A stretch of 64,000 nucleotides of DNA from Adenophora triphylla var. japonica. Its lineage: Eukaryota > Streptophyta > Magnoliopsida > Asterales > Campanulaceae. Below the pieces are notes generated by a model. The model saw only the letters and a program-made list of their open reading frames with translations. It was not told where the DNA came from and did no database searches. Position 1 is the stretch's first letter, and every line of letters begins with the position of its first letter. Location: NCBI GenBank assembly GCA_022495995.1, contig JAFEMH010000166.1, forward strand, positions 186,001 through 250,000, in the 5' to 3' direction. Of this stretch, positions 12,872 through 24,164 are shown piece by piece. The position numbers and the translations under genes are program-made.

Positions 12872-15800
12872 ATGGCATCAAACAATAATCACTTTTCACT
12901 GCGATCTGTCCTTGAGAAGGAAAAGTTGGAAGAGAATGGTACAAACTATATGGATTGGATCCGTAGTTTGAGAATTGTTCTCAAACAAGAGGAGAAAGCT
13001 ATGCGTTCTCACTGAACACTGTTCCACTTTGAACACTGCTTTGCCAATCTTTGCTAGGGCAATAAGGGAACAATATACGAAGCACAAGCGTGACTCTACA
13101 GATGTTGGTTGCCTTATGCTCTCCGCCATGTGCAAGAGTCTTGAAGAATCTTGAGCACTTGGGGACGATCGACTTAAACAATCGGGCGATGGAAATGTTC
13201 CAAGTTCAAGCTAGGCAAGAAAGGTACAACACGGTTGCGGCCTTGACCTCATGCAAGATAGTGAAGGACAAGGCTGTTGGTCCCCATGCTCTCAAGTTAA
13301 AGGGCCACATTGAGCATCTTGAAAGGCTCGGTTTTCCAATTAGCCAAGAGTTGGCTACCGACATAATATTGAATTCATTACCTAAAAGTTTTAGTCATTT
13401 CATAATGCACTATAACATGGGTGGAATGAATAGAAACCTTTCGAGTTAGTTCAAATGTTGACTACTGCGGAAACCAATATTGTCGAGAAGAAAACCGATC
13501 AAGTGCTAATGGTTAACAAGGGAAAGGGTTCAAGGGTAAAGGAAAAGCAAAGGTTGCTAATCCTAAGGCAAAGGTTGCCCGAAGCCCGAAAAGAGGCTTC
13601 CAAGCCTAAAGAGGCTAAGCCTAAGTCCCAAGAGGACGCAATGCTGCTTCCATTGCAATGAGATTGGACATTGGAGGAGAAAGCTGCGCAAAATACAAGG
13701 AAGCACGAAGAAGAGCAAAGGAGTTGCTTCAACTTCAGGTATCTTTGTTATAGATATATTCCTATCTACTTCTAGTTCTTGGGTATTGGATACCGGATGT
13801 GGAACTCACATTTGTTTAAATGTGCGGGGTCTAAAGAACAGAAGGATGCTTAAGGAAGGTGAAGTGGACCTACGTGTGGGGAATGGAGCAAGAGTTCTTT
13901 GCATTAGCCGTAGGAACTTATGAAGTTACTTTACCTAGTGGACTAATACTTGTTTTGAACAATTGTTATTACGTTCCGGCTTTAAGTAGGAATATTATTT
14001 CGATTTCATGTTTGGATAATGAAGGTTTTAATTTTCTTATATGTGATAAGAAATTTTCTATTCACAAGAGTGATATGCATTATTGTATCTTTGTTTCATT
14101 CAATGGCCTTTATGTTCTTGATATTGAAAATCGTGACAATGATGTCTATAACATTAACAAGAAATCTAAACCCAATGATGTAAACCACACTTACTTATGG
14201 CATTGTCGTCTTGGCCACATAAACGAAAACGCATTTCTAAACTCCACAAAGATGGATTTTTGGACTCATATGATTATGAATCATATGAGACATGCGAGTC
14301 TTGTTTACTTGGCAAGATGACCAAGGACCCATTTACCAAAACCGGTGAAAGGGCGGGCGACTTATTAGGACTCATACATACCGATGTATGTGGGCCTATG
14401 AGTAGCAATGCTAGGGGAGGATTTCGGTACTTCATAACATTCATCGATGATTATAGTAGATTTGGATATGTTTATCTAATGAAACATAAAAGTGAATCGT
14501 TTGAGATGTTTCAAATATTTCAAAATGAGGTGCAAAATCAACTTGGCAAAACTATTAAGGTACTTCGATCCGATCGAGGTGGTGAACATTTGAGCCAAGA
14601 ATTTGACAATCATCTTAAGAGTTGTGGAATCATTTCGTAACTCTCTCCACCTGGAACACCACAATGGAATGGTGTGTACGAAAGGAGGAATAGAACTTTG
14701 TTGGACATGGTTCGTTCTATGATGAGTCAAGTTGAGCTTCCTTTATCCTTTTGGGGACATGCACTAGAAAGCTGCTTTGCTTTCACTATAAACGAGTTCC
14801 TACCAAATCGGTTCAAAAGACCCCATATGAGATGTGGCATGGAAGAAAACCTAGTTTGTCTTTCATGAAGATTTGGGGTTGCGATGCATATGTCAAGAAG
14901 TTAACTTCCGACAAGCTAGCACCTAAATCGATAAATGTGTTTTCGTGGGATATCCTAAGGAAACCAAAGGATACTATTTCTACAACCGAAACAGAACAAA
15001 GTGTTTGTTGCTCGAAATGGTACTTTCTTAGAAAAAGAGTTTCTTCGCAAAGGAACCGGTGGGAGTAAAATAGATCTCGAAGAAGTTCGAGAACCCGAAA
15101 ACAACATTGAACCAATGGTAGAAAGCTGAACCAAGTTCACAAGCCGTTGTGGAACCGGTTCAAGATGCACAAGTTCCTCGCCGAAGTGGTAGGTCACGAT
15201 CCGAACCCGAGAGATATGGATTTCTCGTTACGGAAAGTGATGAAGTGGAGTTAATCGAAAATGATGAACCCACTTGCTATCAAGAAGCGATGTCCGCTCC
15301 GGATTCGGAAAAATGGCAAGAAGCCATGAAGTCCGAATTACAATCCATGGCGATAATCAAGTTTGGAACTTGATTGATCCACCCGAAGGTGTAAAAACCA
15401 TAGGGTGCAAATGGGTTTTCAAGAAGAAGACCGACATGGATGGGAAGGTGCACACCTATAAGGCTAGGCTAGTAGCTAAGGGATATAGGCGGACTCATGG
15501 CATTGACTATGATGAAACCTTTTCGCTGTAGCTATGCTTAAGTCTATTAGAATTTTACTTGCCATAGCCGCATATTATGACTATGAGATATGGAAAATGG
15601 ATGTCAAAACGGCTTTCCTTAATGGGAAGTTACTTGAGGATGTATACATGATACAACACTGGAAGGTTTTGTCGATCCGTAAAATTCTAACAAGGTGTGT
15701 AAGTTGCGAAATCCATTTATGGATTGAAGCAAGCTTCAAGGAGTTGGAATCTACGTTTTGATGAAGCAATCAAGGAGTTTGGTTTTATCAAGAACGAAGA

Positions 15801-16843
15801 TGAACCTTGTGTATACAAGAAAATTAGTGGGAGCGTGGCACTATTTTTAGTGTTGTATGTCGACGATATCTTACTCATTGGAAATGACGTTCTGCACTAG
15901 AGACTGTCAAGTCTTGGTTGGGAAAGTGCTTTTCAATGAAAGATATGGGCGAAGCCGCATATATCCTTGGTATCAAGATTTATAGAGATAGATCTAAGAG
16001 GATGATTGGTTTAAGTCAAAATACTTACATTGACAAAGTCCTTAGAAGATTCCAAATGAAAAATTCTAAAGAGGAAACTTGCCAATGTTGCATGGTATAT
16101 CTCTTAGCAAGAATCAAAGTCCTAAGACTAATGATGAGCGAAAGAGAATGAATGGTATTCCATATGCTTCGGCAATTGGGTCTATCATGTATGCTATGTT
16201 ATGTACTAGACCCGACATCTCGTGTGCTCTAAGCATGACGAGTAGGTACCAATCGGATCCCGGCGAACCACATTGGATAGCGATCAAGAATATCCTTAAG
16301 TACTTACGAAGAACTAAGGATGTATTCTTGGTCTTTGGAGGAATGGAAGAAGATCTTGTAGTAAAGGCTACACGTATGCTAGCTTCCAAACCGACAAAGA
16401 TGATTTCAGATCGCGATGCGGATTTTTGTTTACGCTTAATGGAGGCACCGTGAGTTGGAAAAGTTCCAAGCAAAGTACCGTCGGCGATTCTACAACCGAA
16501 GGCGAGTACATAGAGGCATCCGTGCGGCTAAGGAAGCGGTTTGGATCAAGAAGTTCATTAGTGATTTGGAAGTCGTTCCAAGCATCAGAGACCCTATTGA
16601 ACTTTCTTGTGATAACAATGGTGCCATTGCACAAGCAAAGGAACCAAGATCACACCGAGAGATCCAAACACATACTTCGACGTTTCCACATTATCCGTGA
16701 GATATGTGAAAGGGAAGACGTTAAGATATGCGAGTAGATACGATGACAACGTGGCGGACCCATTAACTAAGGCTCTCCCGCAAGCTAAACATGATGGTCA
16801 TGTTAGGTCCATGGGTATTCGATACATGGTAGATTGGGCCTAG
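12872..16843 (+). pseudogene. Copia copy 2 gag-pol polyprotein (frameshifted)
   Basis: Same domain order as copy 1: Gag and zinc knuckle, protease WVLDTGCGTHIC, integrase, RT YVDDILL, RNase H. The integrase segment 14197-14640 is cleaner here (HTDVCGPMSSNARGG, FIDDYSRFGYVYL) than in copy 1. Frameshifts fall at different bases from copy 1 but at the same CAG/CTG trinucleotides, for example near 15655 and 15707. Ends TAG 16841-16843 before a purine tract and LTR 3. Confidence 0.88.
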
Positions 16844-16860
16844 TGCAAGTGGGAGGAAGC

Positions 16861-18219
16861 TGTTGGTGTTATGCCCTAGGCCTATGATTGATAGACTTAT
16901 GTGTTGACATTATTTATTATTATATGAGATGTTTATTATTTGATTATTATATGTTTTGTATATTTGTTTATAATAATCTCTGTCCCTAATTATTAAGAGA
17001 ATAAATTAGTATAATTGTCAATGGATAATCATGTGATGATTATATGCATAAGAGATGCACATTGAAATTATGGGTACTTGTTAGAGAACAAGTATTTGGA
17101 CATGACCCGCATGAGATTTATGTCATGGTCAAATGTCATACTTAAATCTCATACGGTTACTTCATTTATTTCCTAGACCTAAGATTATCATAACCTTACA
17201 TATGATGAAAGTCATGTTTGATTTTAGTCAAACGATATCTTAACACGATATCTATAAAGACTATCATTGGCATGATCGGATTCATGATGGGAAGGATGAT
17301 AAGTCAAGAAGGAATTTGTCCCTCGGAAGAGAGATGTTATGCTTGGGCCCCTCGATGAGTGATAATGATGAAAGTGTATGGCCGTACCCCAATATGATTG
17401 GAATTATCATTATACTCAAGAATCGAGAAAGCATTGAACAATAACAAGTTGACAAGGACCATGACTTGTGTTCAATATAACATCGTGAGACAAAGGGATA
17501 AATGGAAGTACACCATTGGAAACGTGAACTCTTACGTTATATTATTTGGGTAGACATAATGGCTTGCTAGAGTCCGCTTATGTCTTATGAGGTTCGATAT
17601 GATCGAACTCATTGCCAATATAATGTAATCCTATTGGGTCACACACAACTAGAATGAATTGGTTAAACCGGAGGAAGAATAGTTGAGAGTTTTACGTATA
17701 CGGCTATATATACCGCGCGACATATTAAGCCAATGGCTTAATATACCGCGCGACATATCAGCCCGATACGCGTTTTTGACACTGTCTCTCCTAATACGAT
17801 TAGGAGAAGTATTCTTACTATTGTAGTATAAATACAAGGGTTACGTCGAGACCTAGAAGCTAGCCGAAATTTTCAATCAAAATTCACAACAAAATACTCT
17901 CAATATTCTTCAAGGTTTAGATCTAGCAATCATCAAGAAGTTGTTCTTGGATTCATTCAAAGGTGTGGATACCAAAAGAGGGTCTTCGCTCGTTCATCGA
18001 TCAAGGCCTAGAGTTCAAGAAAGTTGAAGAACGAAGTTTGTGATTCGATATCACATAATCAAAATCGTTCGATAGCTCAAGACCGGAAAGCGTTTCAAGG
18101 TTGGTTTAATTCTATCTCATAGGAATTTAAATTAATTGTATAGAACGGATCCTAGGGCTTCTTGGGTTTTATGTTTTTAATGCTTAATTCCGCTGCGCAT
18201 GGACCCGTAAAACCCAACA
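16861..18219 (+). repeat. Copia LTR 3
   Basis: Starts TGTTGGTGTTATG and ends CCCAACA at 18219. This is the only LTR of the three with a complete CA end, and it is followed by the target duplication. TATA box at 17827-17834. Length is 1359 bp. Confidence 0.92.
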
Positions 18220-18224
18220 TAGAT
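18220..18224 (+). repeat. Target-site duplication TAGAT, right
   Basis: Exact repeat of 3196-3200. Tat coding sequence resumes directly, matching copy B from about 28492. Confidence 0.92.
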
Positions 18225-19760
18225 ACCCTGCAAATGCGAGATGAGCCAGACATTCAGGATGCGGAAGTTGGAAGAGGTAATTATTAATGATGATATCCCG
18301 AGCAAAAAATTAAAATTGGGAAGCAATTGAATAAGGAAGAGCGAGATAGATTGGTCGAATTTTTGCGGGATAGTATTGATGTGTTTGCCTGGAAACCAGA
18401 AGATATGAGAGGCATCGATGAGAATGTCGCTCTCCATTGCTTGAATGCTGACCCAAATGTGGAGCCCTTTAAGCAGAAGGTGAGATATCTTTCAGCGGAA
18501 AAGGAGAAGGCGGTGATTGGAGAGGTAGAGAAGCTGTTAAAGGCGAGAATAATAGAATAGATTACTTACCCAGTTTGGTTAGCCTGCCCAGTTATGGTAC
18601 TCAAGGTGAATAAGAAATGGAGGATGTGTATAGATTTTACAGATTTGAATACAGCTTGTCCTAAGGATTGTTATCCTTTGCCAAAAATTGATAGATTGGT
18701 TGATTCCATTGCTGGGCATAAAGTTTTCAGTTTTATTGATGTTTGTTCGGGATACCATCAAATCAAGATGCTTGAGGAGGACAAGGCTAAAACAGCGTTT
18801 AGAACCCCCATTGGCAATTTTTGTTATAAGATGATGCCTTTTGGCTTAAAGAATACCGGGGCGACATATCAGAGGATGGTAAATAAGGTGTTCAAGTCGC
18901 AGATTGGGAGGAACGTTGAAGCCTATATTGATGATATGGTGATCAAGACCAAGGGGGAGGATCATTTGGTGGATCTCGCTGAGACCTTTGAAAATTTGAG
19001 GAAAAATTCGATGAAGTTAAACCCAAGTAAGTGCACTTTTGGGGTGACAGCGGGAAAGTTTTTGGGATTCTTGGTAAACCGCCGCGGCATAGCAGCCAAT
19101 CCGGAGAAAAGTAAAGCTTTAATAGATATGAAGTCGCCTAGAACAATTCAGGAGATTCAAAGGTTGAATGGGAGGGTGATAGCATTGGGGCGTTTTGGGT
19201 CGCGGTCGGCGGAAAAGTGTTTGCCATTTTTCAAAGTGTTGAAGGGGGATCAAAAATTCTCTTGGGATGAGAAATGCGAGGAAGCTTTTCAGAAGGTGAA
19301 GGAATATTTGGAAAAGCCGCCAATTCTGTGTAGTCCTGAGGAAGGTGATCACTTGTATGTGTATCTTGCGGCTTCTGATCACGCGGTTGCGGCAGTGTTA
19401 ATAAAAGAAGAGGGCAGCATGCAGAAGCCGGTGTACTATGTATCAAAAGCTTTAAGTGAAGTGGAGGCGAGATATTTTAACGCGGAAAAATTGGCCTATG
19501 CCCTGGTGATCGCGACTCGAAATTTGAGAGCCTATTTTCTATCCCATCCTGTCACCGTATTGACCAATGCTCCTTTGAGGAATATTTTGCAGTAGCCAGA
19601 TTCAGCGGGAAGGCTCCTTAAATGGTCAATTGAATTAACAGAATTCGACATTCAGTATAAGGCGAGAAAGGCCATTAAGGCGCAGGCACTGGCGGATTTT
19701 ATACTTGAAACCTCATTCACTTACGAGGAGAGGAGATCAAAACTCAGGGAGTTAAGAAGT
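18225..19760 (+). pseudogene. Tat copy A RT and RNase H (broken)
   Basis: Resumes the polyprotein cut at 3200. RT motifs are clear: MCIDFTDLNTACPKDCYPLPKID, FSFIDVCSGYHQIKM, MPFGLKNTGATYQRM, and the catalytic AYIDDMV near 18925. RNase H follows (near 19350-19600): catalytic positions are weak, with N for D in VLTNAPL, as is usual for the first RNase H of Tat elements. Breaks are TAG at 18558-18560, TAG at 19593-19595 (CAG in copy B), and frame loss near 19730. It would belong to the cytoplasmic particle reverse transcriptase. Confidence 0.87.
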
Positions 19761-21269
19761 GGAAAGCCAAGTCGCAGGATCCTGAAGCTGAAGAAGAGCG
19801 AGAAAGGCCAGCGGGATGTTGGGAGCTTTATGTGGATGGGTCTTCCGCCAAGGATAAAGGAGGAGCAGGAATATTGCTGAGTTCACCTGAGGAAGATTGT
19901 AACTATGAGAAGGCTTTGAGGTTCAAATTTAAAATGTCGAATAATCAAGCGGAATATGAAGCACTGGTGGCGGGATTGGAATTGTGCCGAGATATAGGGG
20001 TCAAGCAAGTAATAGCTCATTCTGATTCCCAACTAATTGTTAACCAGTTGAAAGGCAGATATGGGGTGGTGAATCCAACACTGGCAAGTATTGTGATATG
20101 GCGAGACAGATTTTGCAAAGCTTCAGTTACTGGGAGTTAGCGCAGATAGATAGAGAGAAGAACGAGCGGGCCGATATGTTGAGTAAGGCCGCTTGCGACA
20201 AAATAGAAGAATTGCCCAAGAAGATTGTGGTGGAGTTTGTGAAAGAGTCGGCATATGATAGGCCGCTGATTATGGAGGTGGAAGTGGGCAAGAAAGATTG
20301 GGTTAGCGAGATGAAGGATTGTTTGGAGAAAGAAGAGTTGCCCCAAAATGAAGACAAGGCAAAGATTGTTAAAAGAATGTCGCCACTGAGCAGACACCTA
20401 TTGTAGCAGCTTGGCCCTTTGATATGTGGGGGATTGATCTCATAGGGCCTTTCCCCAAAGCCAAAGGAGGAGCTCAAATGGTTGTGGTAGCTGTTGATTA
20501 TTTCACAAAGTGGACGGAGGCTAGAGCATTAACTTCCACTACTGAGGACCAGATAATCAGATTTGTAACAGAGGAGATCCTTTGTCACCATGGAATGCCG
20601 CAAGCAATCATTTCTGACCATGGGCCACAGTCCGGGAAGAAGTTTCATGGTTTTTGTTCGAATTTGAATATCAAACATTGGCAGTCAGCGGTTTATAGGC
20701 CGCAATGTAATGGACAAGTAGAAGCCGCCAACAAACAAGTCCTGGAAATTCTATGCAAGAATATAGAGAAAAGGGGAGGTGCTTGGTTGGAAGAGTTATC
20801 CACGGCCTTGTGGTATGTCAGGACAACAGTAAAGGGATCAACAGGCGAGACAGCGTTTGCATTGACTTAAGGCTCTGAAGCAATGGCTCCTGCAGAGATG
20901 GGTTTGCCTACTCATAGGGTAACCTATCATGATGAAGTAATGAATGACGACAAAAGGTGCTGCGAGTTAGATCTGTGTGATGAGAAGAGGCTTAGAGCGT
21001 GATTGAGGATGATCAACTATAAGCAGAGGATGAAGGCACAACACGACAAAAGGGTGAACAAAAGATCATTCAGTGTAGGAGATTGGGTGCTGAGGAGCCG
21101 CGAGATTAAGGGTGCCACGGTGGGATTTGCAAAGTTAGATCCAAAATGGGAGGGTCCCTTTCAGATTGCTAAGGTTGTGCGAGAAGGGACATATCATTTG
21201 AGGGAAGAGGGCGGCAAAGATGTCCCGAACGCGTGGAGTGTAGATCACCTCAAGCGATATTATCATTGA
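19761..21269 (+). pseudogene. Tat copy A archaeal-type RNase H and integrase (zinc finger deleted)
   Basis: aRNH has VDGSSAKDKGGAGI, NNQAEYEALVAGLEL and AHSDSQLIVNQ, so the D-E-D residues are visible; a one-base deletion near 20090 breaks it. Integrase core has WGIDLIGPF, ISDHGPQ and GQVEAANKQV (D-D-E), and a C-terminal GPF module in KWEGPFQIAKVV. Compared with copy B about 262 bases are missing at 20380/20381 (B 30655-30916), removing the H2C2 zinc-binding segment. Stops at 20868-20870 and near 21000. The stop after HLKRYYH is at 21267-21269. Confidence 0.87.
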
Positions 21270-22288
21270 AGAGATAAGGGTAATTTGTCAATTTAAAATT
21301 ATTCTTATTAGAATCTTTTTCATAGTAATTCTGATGAATATATGGAATTTTCAATCATGAATGGAAGTTATATATGTCTTGAATACTTTGAATGAAATGA
21401 AAGTATCATGAATGGAAGTTATACATGTTTTGAATATTTTGAATGAAATATGAAATTTTATGACTCAAATTTGTTTTGCTGTTATTATACTTTGTACTAT
21501 AATAATGCTCATGTGGTAAGTCGCTAAAGGCAGAAAAAGTAAGTCGCTTGGAGTAAAGTTGCCTAAAGACAACTTCACTTTTTCGATGGGGGTATAAGTA
21601 TATGGTGTTATCTCGCCAAAGACAAGAAGGTAAAAGGTTTTTGATGAATTATCAAAACAAATTGCAAGCCACATGAAATTGTAAGGGAAAGAGAGTCTAT
21701 CTCGCCTTTATGGCATGTAAAGATACGACTATAAAAAAGAAAGTCTACGAACTATAAAAAAGAAAGTCTACGGACTATAAAAAAGAAAGTCTACGGACTA
21801 TAAACATGAAAGTCCCATCTCGCCTGAATTGCATGAATATGGATGCGACTATAAACGAGAAATTCTATATCGACTATAAACGAGAAAGTCTATATCGACT
21901 ATAAACGAGAAAGTCTATACCAACTATAAACGAGAAAGTCTATATCGACTATAAACGAGAAAGTCTATACTGACTATAAACGAGAAAGTTTATATTGACT
22001 ATAAACGAGAAAGTCTATATCGACTATAAATGAGAAAGTGCATCTCGCCTACAATGGCATGTAAAGATGACACTATAAAGAAAGAAAGCACATCTCGCCT
22101 TTATGGCAGGTAAAGATGTTGATGCGATAAAGAAGCCCATCTCGCCTGAATGGCATGAAAAGATGCGGTATGCATGAAAGAAAGAATATCTCGCCTGAAT
22201 GGCATGAAAAGATGTTGCTCAAGGAAGGAAAGCTTATCTCGCATCTAAGGCATATAAAGATGTTGGGGTATAAAACAGAGAAATTATT
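21270..22288 (+). repeat. Tat copy A 3' non-coding region with hairpin-rich tandem repeats
   Basis: No sense gene. Contents in order: two imperfect repeats of an ATGAATGGAAGTTATA unit (about 21354-21450); a hairpin segment (21556-21575); then an array to about 22270. The array has about eight 25-bp units of the type GACTATAAACGAGAAAGTC (inverted GACT/AGTC ends) and about seven units in which CATCT...AGATG brackets CGCCT and GGCATG. Copy B keeps the same array with fewer 25-bp units. Confidence 0.8.
21556..21575 (+). other. Covarying hairpin in the Tat 3' region
   Basis: AAGTTG (21556-21561) pairs with CAACTT (21570-21575) around CCTAAAGA. Copy B has the same at 62580-62599. A second occurrence in B (63308-63327) reads AAGTCG...CGACTT: both arms changed together so pairing is kept. 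A shared tail CACTTTTTCGATGGG follows in all three. Confidence 0.65.
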
Positions 22289-23731
22289 CTAAGCAAAAGG
22301 AAAAGAAAACCAAAGATAATCATTTTTTACAAGTATAAACAAGAATAGAAGTAAAAGGAAGAATAAAAGTAAGTAACGTACAAAGGACTTCATTTTTAGC
22401 AGGACACTTATGTTTACCATGACACAATGTACATTCATGTGCGTATTTGTCGTCGGTGTGATGCTCCCAGCCATTAAAAAGGTATGCACGATAGGAACTC
22501 GCGGTGGAAGAAGAGGTAGATCATCCGCAATTCCAACTTGATCCAGAAGTTCCCTATTTCGCAGAATGCCTCTCCAAGAGATGAGGGGTTGGGGAGTATT
22601 TTTAGGAGAATTGGCGGGAATGGCTATCAAGGCACGGATGGCGGCACGGAGGGAATTATCTCCCACAATTGTGGCATTGCGGGTTTCAACATGGGGTTTG
22701 ATAGGAAGAAGATCCGCGGGATGAGACCATCCAACGCGAGAAAAAATAAACAATGGATCATTGTGCCAATCATGCACTTTGGTAGGTAAAGGAGTTAGAA
22801 CTTTGGGGCCACGTTGATATTGAAGAGAAAGCCTAGTCTCCTCTGTCCCATCATCAAATTTGGTGGTCTGTTTGTAACCTTTGAACAGGCTAACCATAGC
22901 AGTGACAGAAGGCTCCTTTCTAAGGGCACGACATATGGCAATAAAACTTACTATGATCCTTATAGCATTAGGATGGATTTCAGTTATCATGGCTTGGGCC
23001 TTATATAGGACTTTGCAGAGAAATGGATCTAAAGGGATTCTAAGGCCGGCTTTGAGTTGAGCGGGAAAGACAATGATTCCATCTCGCATTTCCCTTAAAT
23101 GAGTGAGAGATGTGTTTCCTTGGTACTCAGAAACATGGTAATTGAGGTGGTCAATATTATATAAAGTGTGCCAGGTGGTGATGGGGTTAGAGACAATGGA
23201 ACCAGCATCAGAGTCAGGAGGAGCGAGAGATGATCTCGCCTCAGCGTGCGAAGAATTAGTGAAAAGGTTACCTTCAGTTAAACTCAGACTTTGCACCCCA
23301 GTGGAATGGGGATTGTTGGATGTCGCAGCGGGAGAAGAGGTCACTTCACCAGCCATCTCGTTGAGTTCACTGGAAGAAAAAGAAGAAATGATAGATTTAT
23401 AATTCATCCTACGTTTTGAAAAAGGATCAGCAACACAGTAGGAGTCAAATGAGTCGCTCAAGTTGGGATCATATTTGTCTTTTAAATATCTAACTAGCTC
23501 TATGTTAGAAGTGAAAATGTGAGACATAGGGGCTGAAGTAGGAAGAAAGGAACGGCCCTGAACTATAAGGGAATTAACCGCGGCGGGATCAACCCAGTTC
23601 TCAACAAGCAGTCGAACTATGTCTGCCTTGGGCAATCTCGCCCAAGTAGTCCGCAAGCGTCTGTATAAGCCGCCTGAGATTTGACATCTACCATACATAA
23701 CCCGCCTTGCACAGGTCTTGTATCTCGCCAT
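22289..23731 (-). CDS. Antisense gene in Tat copy A, 'putative gypsy type transposon'-like domain
   Basis: About 480 codons open on the minus strand, opposite to gag-pol, between integrase and the 3' LTR. I chose ATG at 23731 (MARYKTCARR) over an ATG 11 codons upstream because the upstream part looks like untranslated or intron sequence. Residues about 220-290 (GLRIPLDPFLCKVLYKAQ ... PNAIRIIVSFIAICRAL) match the pattern of the plant 'putative gypsy type transposon' domain (Transposase_28 type). This domain is common in plant genomes and has no established role. The last about 50 residues are hydrophobic but T-rich and probably an intron read through, because the 3' exon seen in copy B (63593-64000) is missing here. 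A serine-rich middle is probably disordered. Function unknown. Confidence 0.7.
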   Translation of the reverse strand: MARYKTCARRVMYGRCQISGGLYRRLRTTWARLPKADIVRLLVENWVDPAAVNSLIVQGRSFLPTSAPMSHIFTSNIELVRYLKDKYDPNLSDSFDSYCVADPFSKRRMNYKSIISSFSSSELNEMAGEVTSSPAATSNNPHSTGVQSLSLTEGNLFTNSSHAEARSSLAPPDSDAGSIVSNPITTWHTLYNIDHLNYHVSEYQGNTSLTHLREMRDGIIVFPAQLKAGLRIPLDPFLCKVLYKAQAMITEIHPNAIRIIVSFIAICRALRKEPSVTAMVSLFKGYKQTTKFDDGTEETRLSLQYQRGPKVLTPLPTKVHDWHNDPLFIFSRVGWSHPADLLPIKPHVETRNATIVGDNSLRAAIRALIAIPANSPKNTPQPLISWRGILRNRELLDQVGIADDLPLLPPRVPIVHTFLMAGSITPTTNTHMNVHCVMVNISVLLKMKSFVRYLLLFFLLLLFLFILVKNDYLWFSFPFA

Positions 23732-24156
23732 ATATGGGGATTTGGGAAAAAATTGAAGGAACAAAAGGGAATAACAACATAACTCAAATAGTGGGGAAAA
23801 AATGAAAGATCAAAACTTGAGGGTTTAAAGAATATGGAGGGTTTTAAAGAAGAAGTTACCTGGCAAATGACGAAGAAATGTAACCGGAGAAAATGAAGAT
23901 CCACCGGAGAAGACGAAGAATCACCGGAAAAATGGGATGAATTTGTGGGAAACAAGGAAAAGGGACTCCAAATCAACTTCAAATGGCAAACAACGAACGG
24001 AATGGAATTCACGAAACAAATTTGTGATCAAATTCAGAAAAGAACGGTGGAAAAGTGAGATAAGTACGTCGGAACTGAAGGTTTGGGTTGCCGAAATTTG
24101 GGATAGATGAAGAAGAGCACGAAGGGTAAAAAGTGATGTTGTGAGATAGAAAGTGG

Positions 24157-24164
24157 TATTTATA
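24157..24164 (-). promoter_or_regulatory. Antisense TATA box of the Tat cargo gene
   Basis: TATAAATA on the minus strand, about 425 bases upstream of the chosen ATG at 23731 and about 260 bases inside the 3' LTR boundary. The intervening leader has a candidate intron starting CAG|GTAACTTC near 23860. This supports independent antisense transcription; it is a sequence prediction only. Confidence 0.5.

Larger units (their letters stand above)
3201..18219 (+). mobile_element. Ty1/copia tandem array: LTR-internal-LTR-internal-LTR
   Basis: Three near-identical LTRs of about 1.36 kb (3201-4557, 10020-11368, 16861-18219) bracket two near-identical internal regions. The whole array has a single TAGAT duplication and sits inside copy A of the Tat element. 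The internal order gag, protease, integrase, RT, RNase H is diagnostic of Ty1/copia. RT and RNase H wording is closest to what I know of the Tork/Angela part of that superfamily, but I do not assign the clade firmly. One TSD around two internal copies implies one insertion followed by unequal recombination, rather than two separate insertions. Confidence 0.92.

Noticed and set aside
22289..22400. Hydrophobic C-terminal tail of the Tat A antisense ORF as a membrane anchor
   Set aside because: The stretch is translated from a T-rich segment that begins where homology to copy B is lost; an intron read through after a deletion explains it better.
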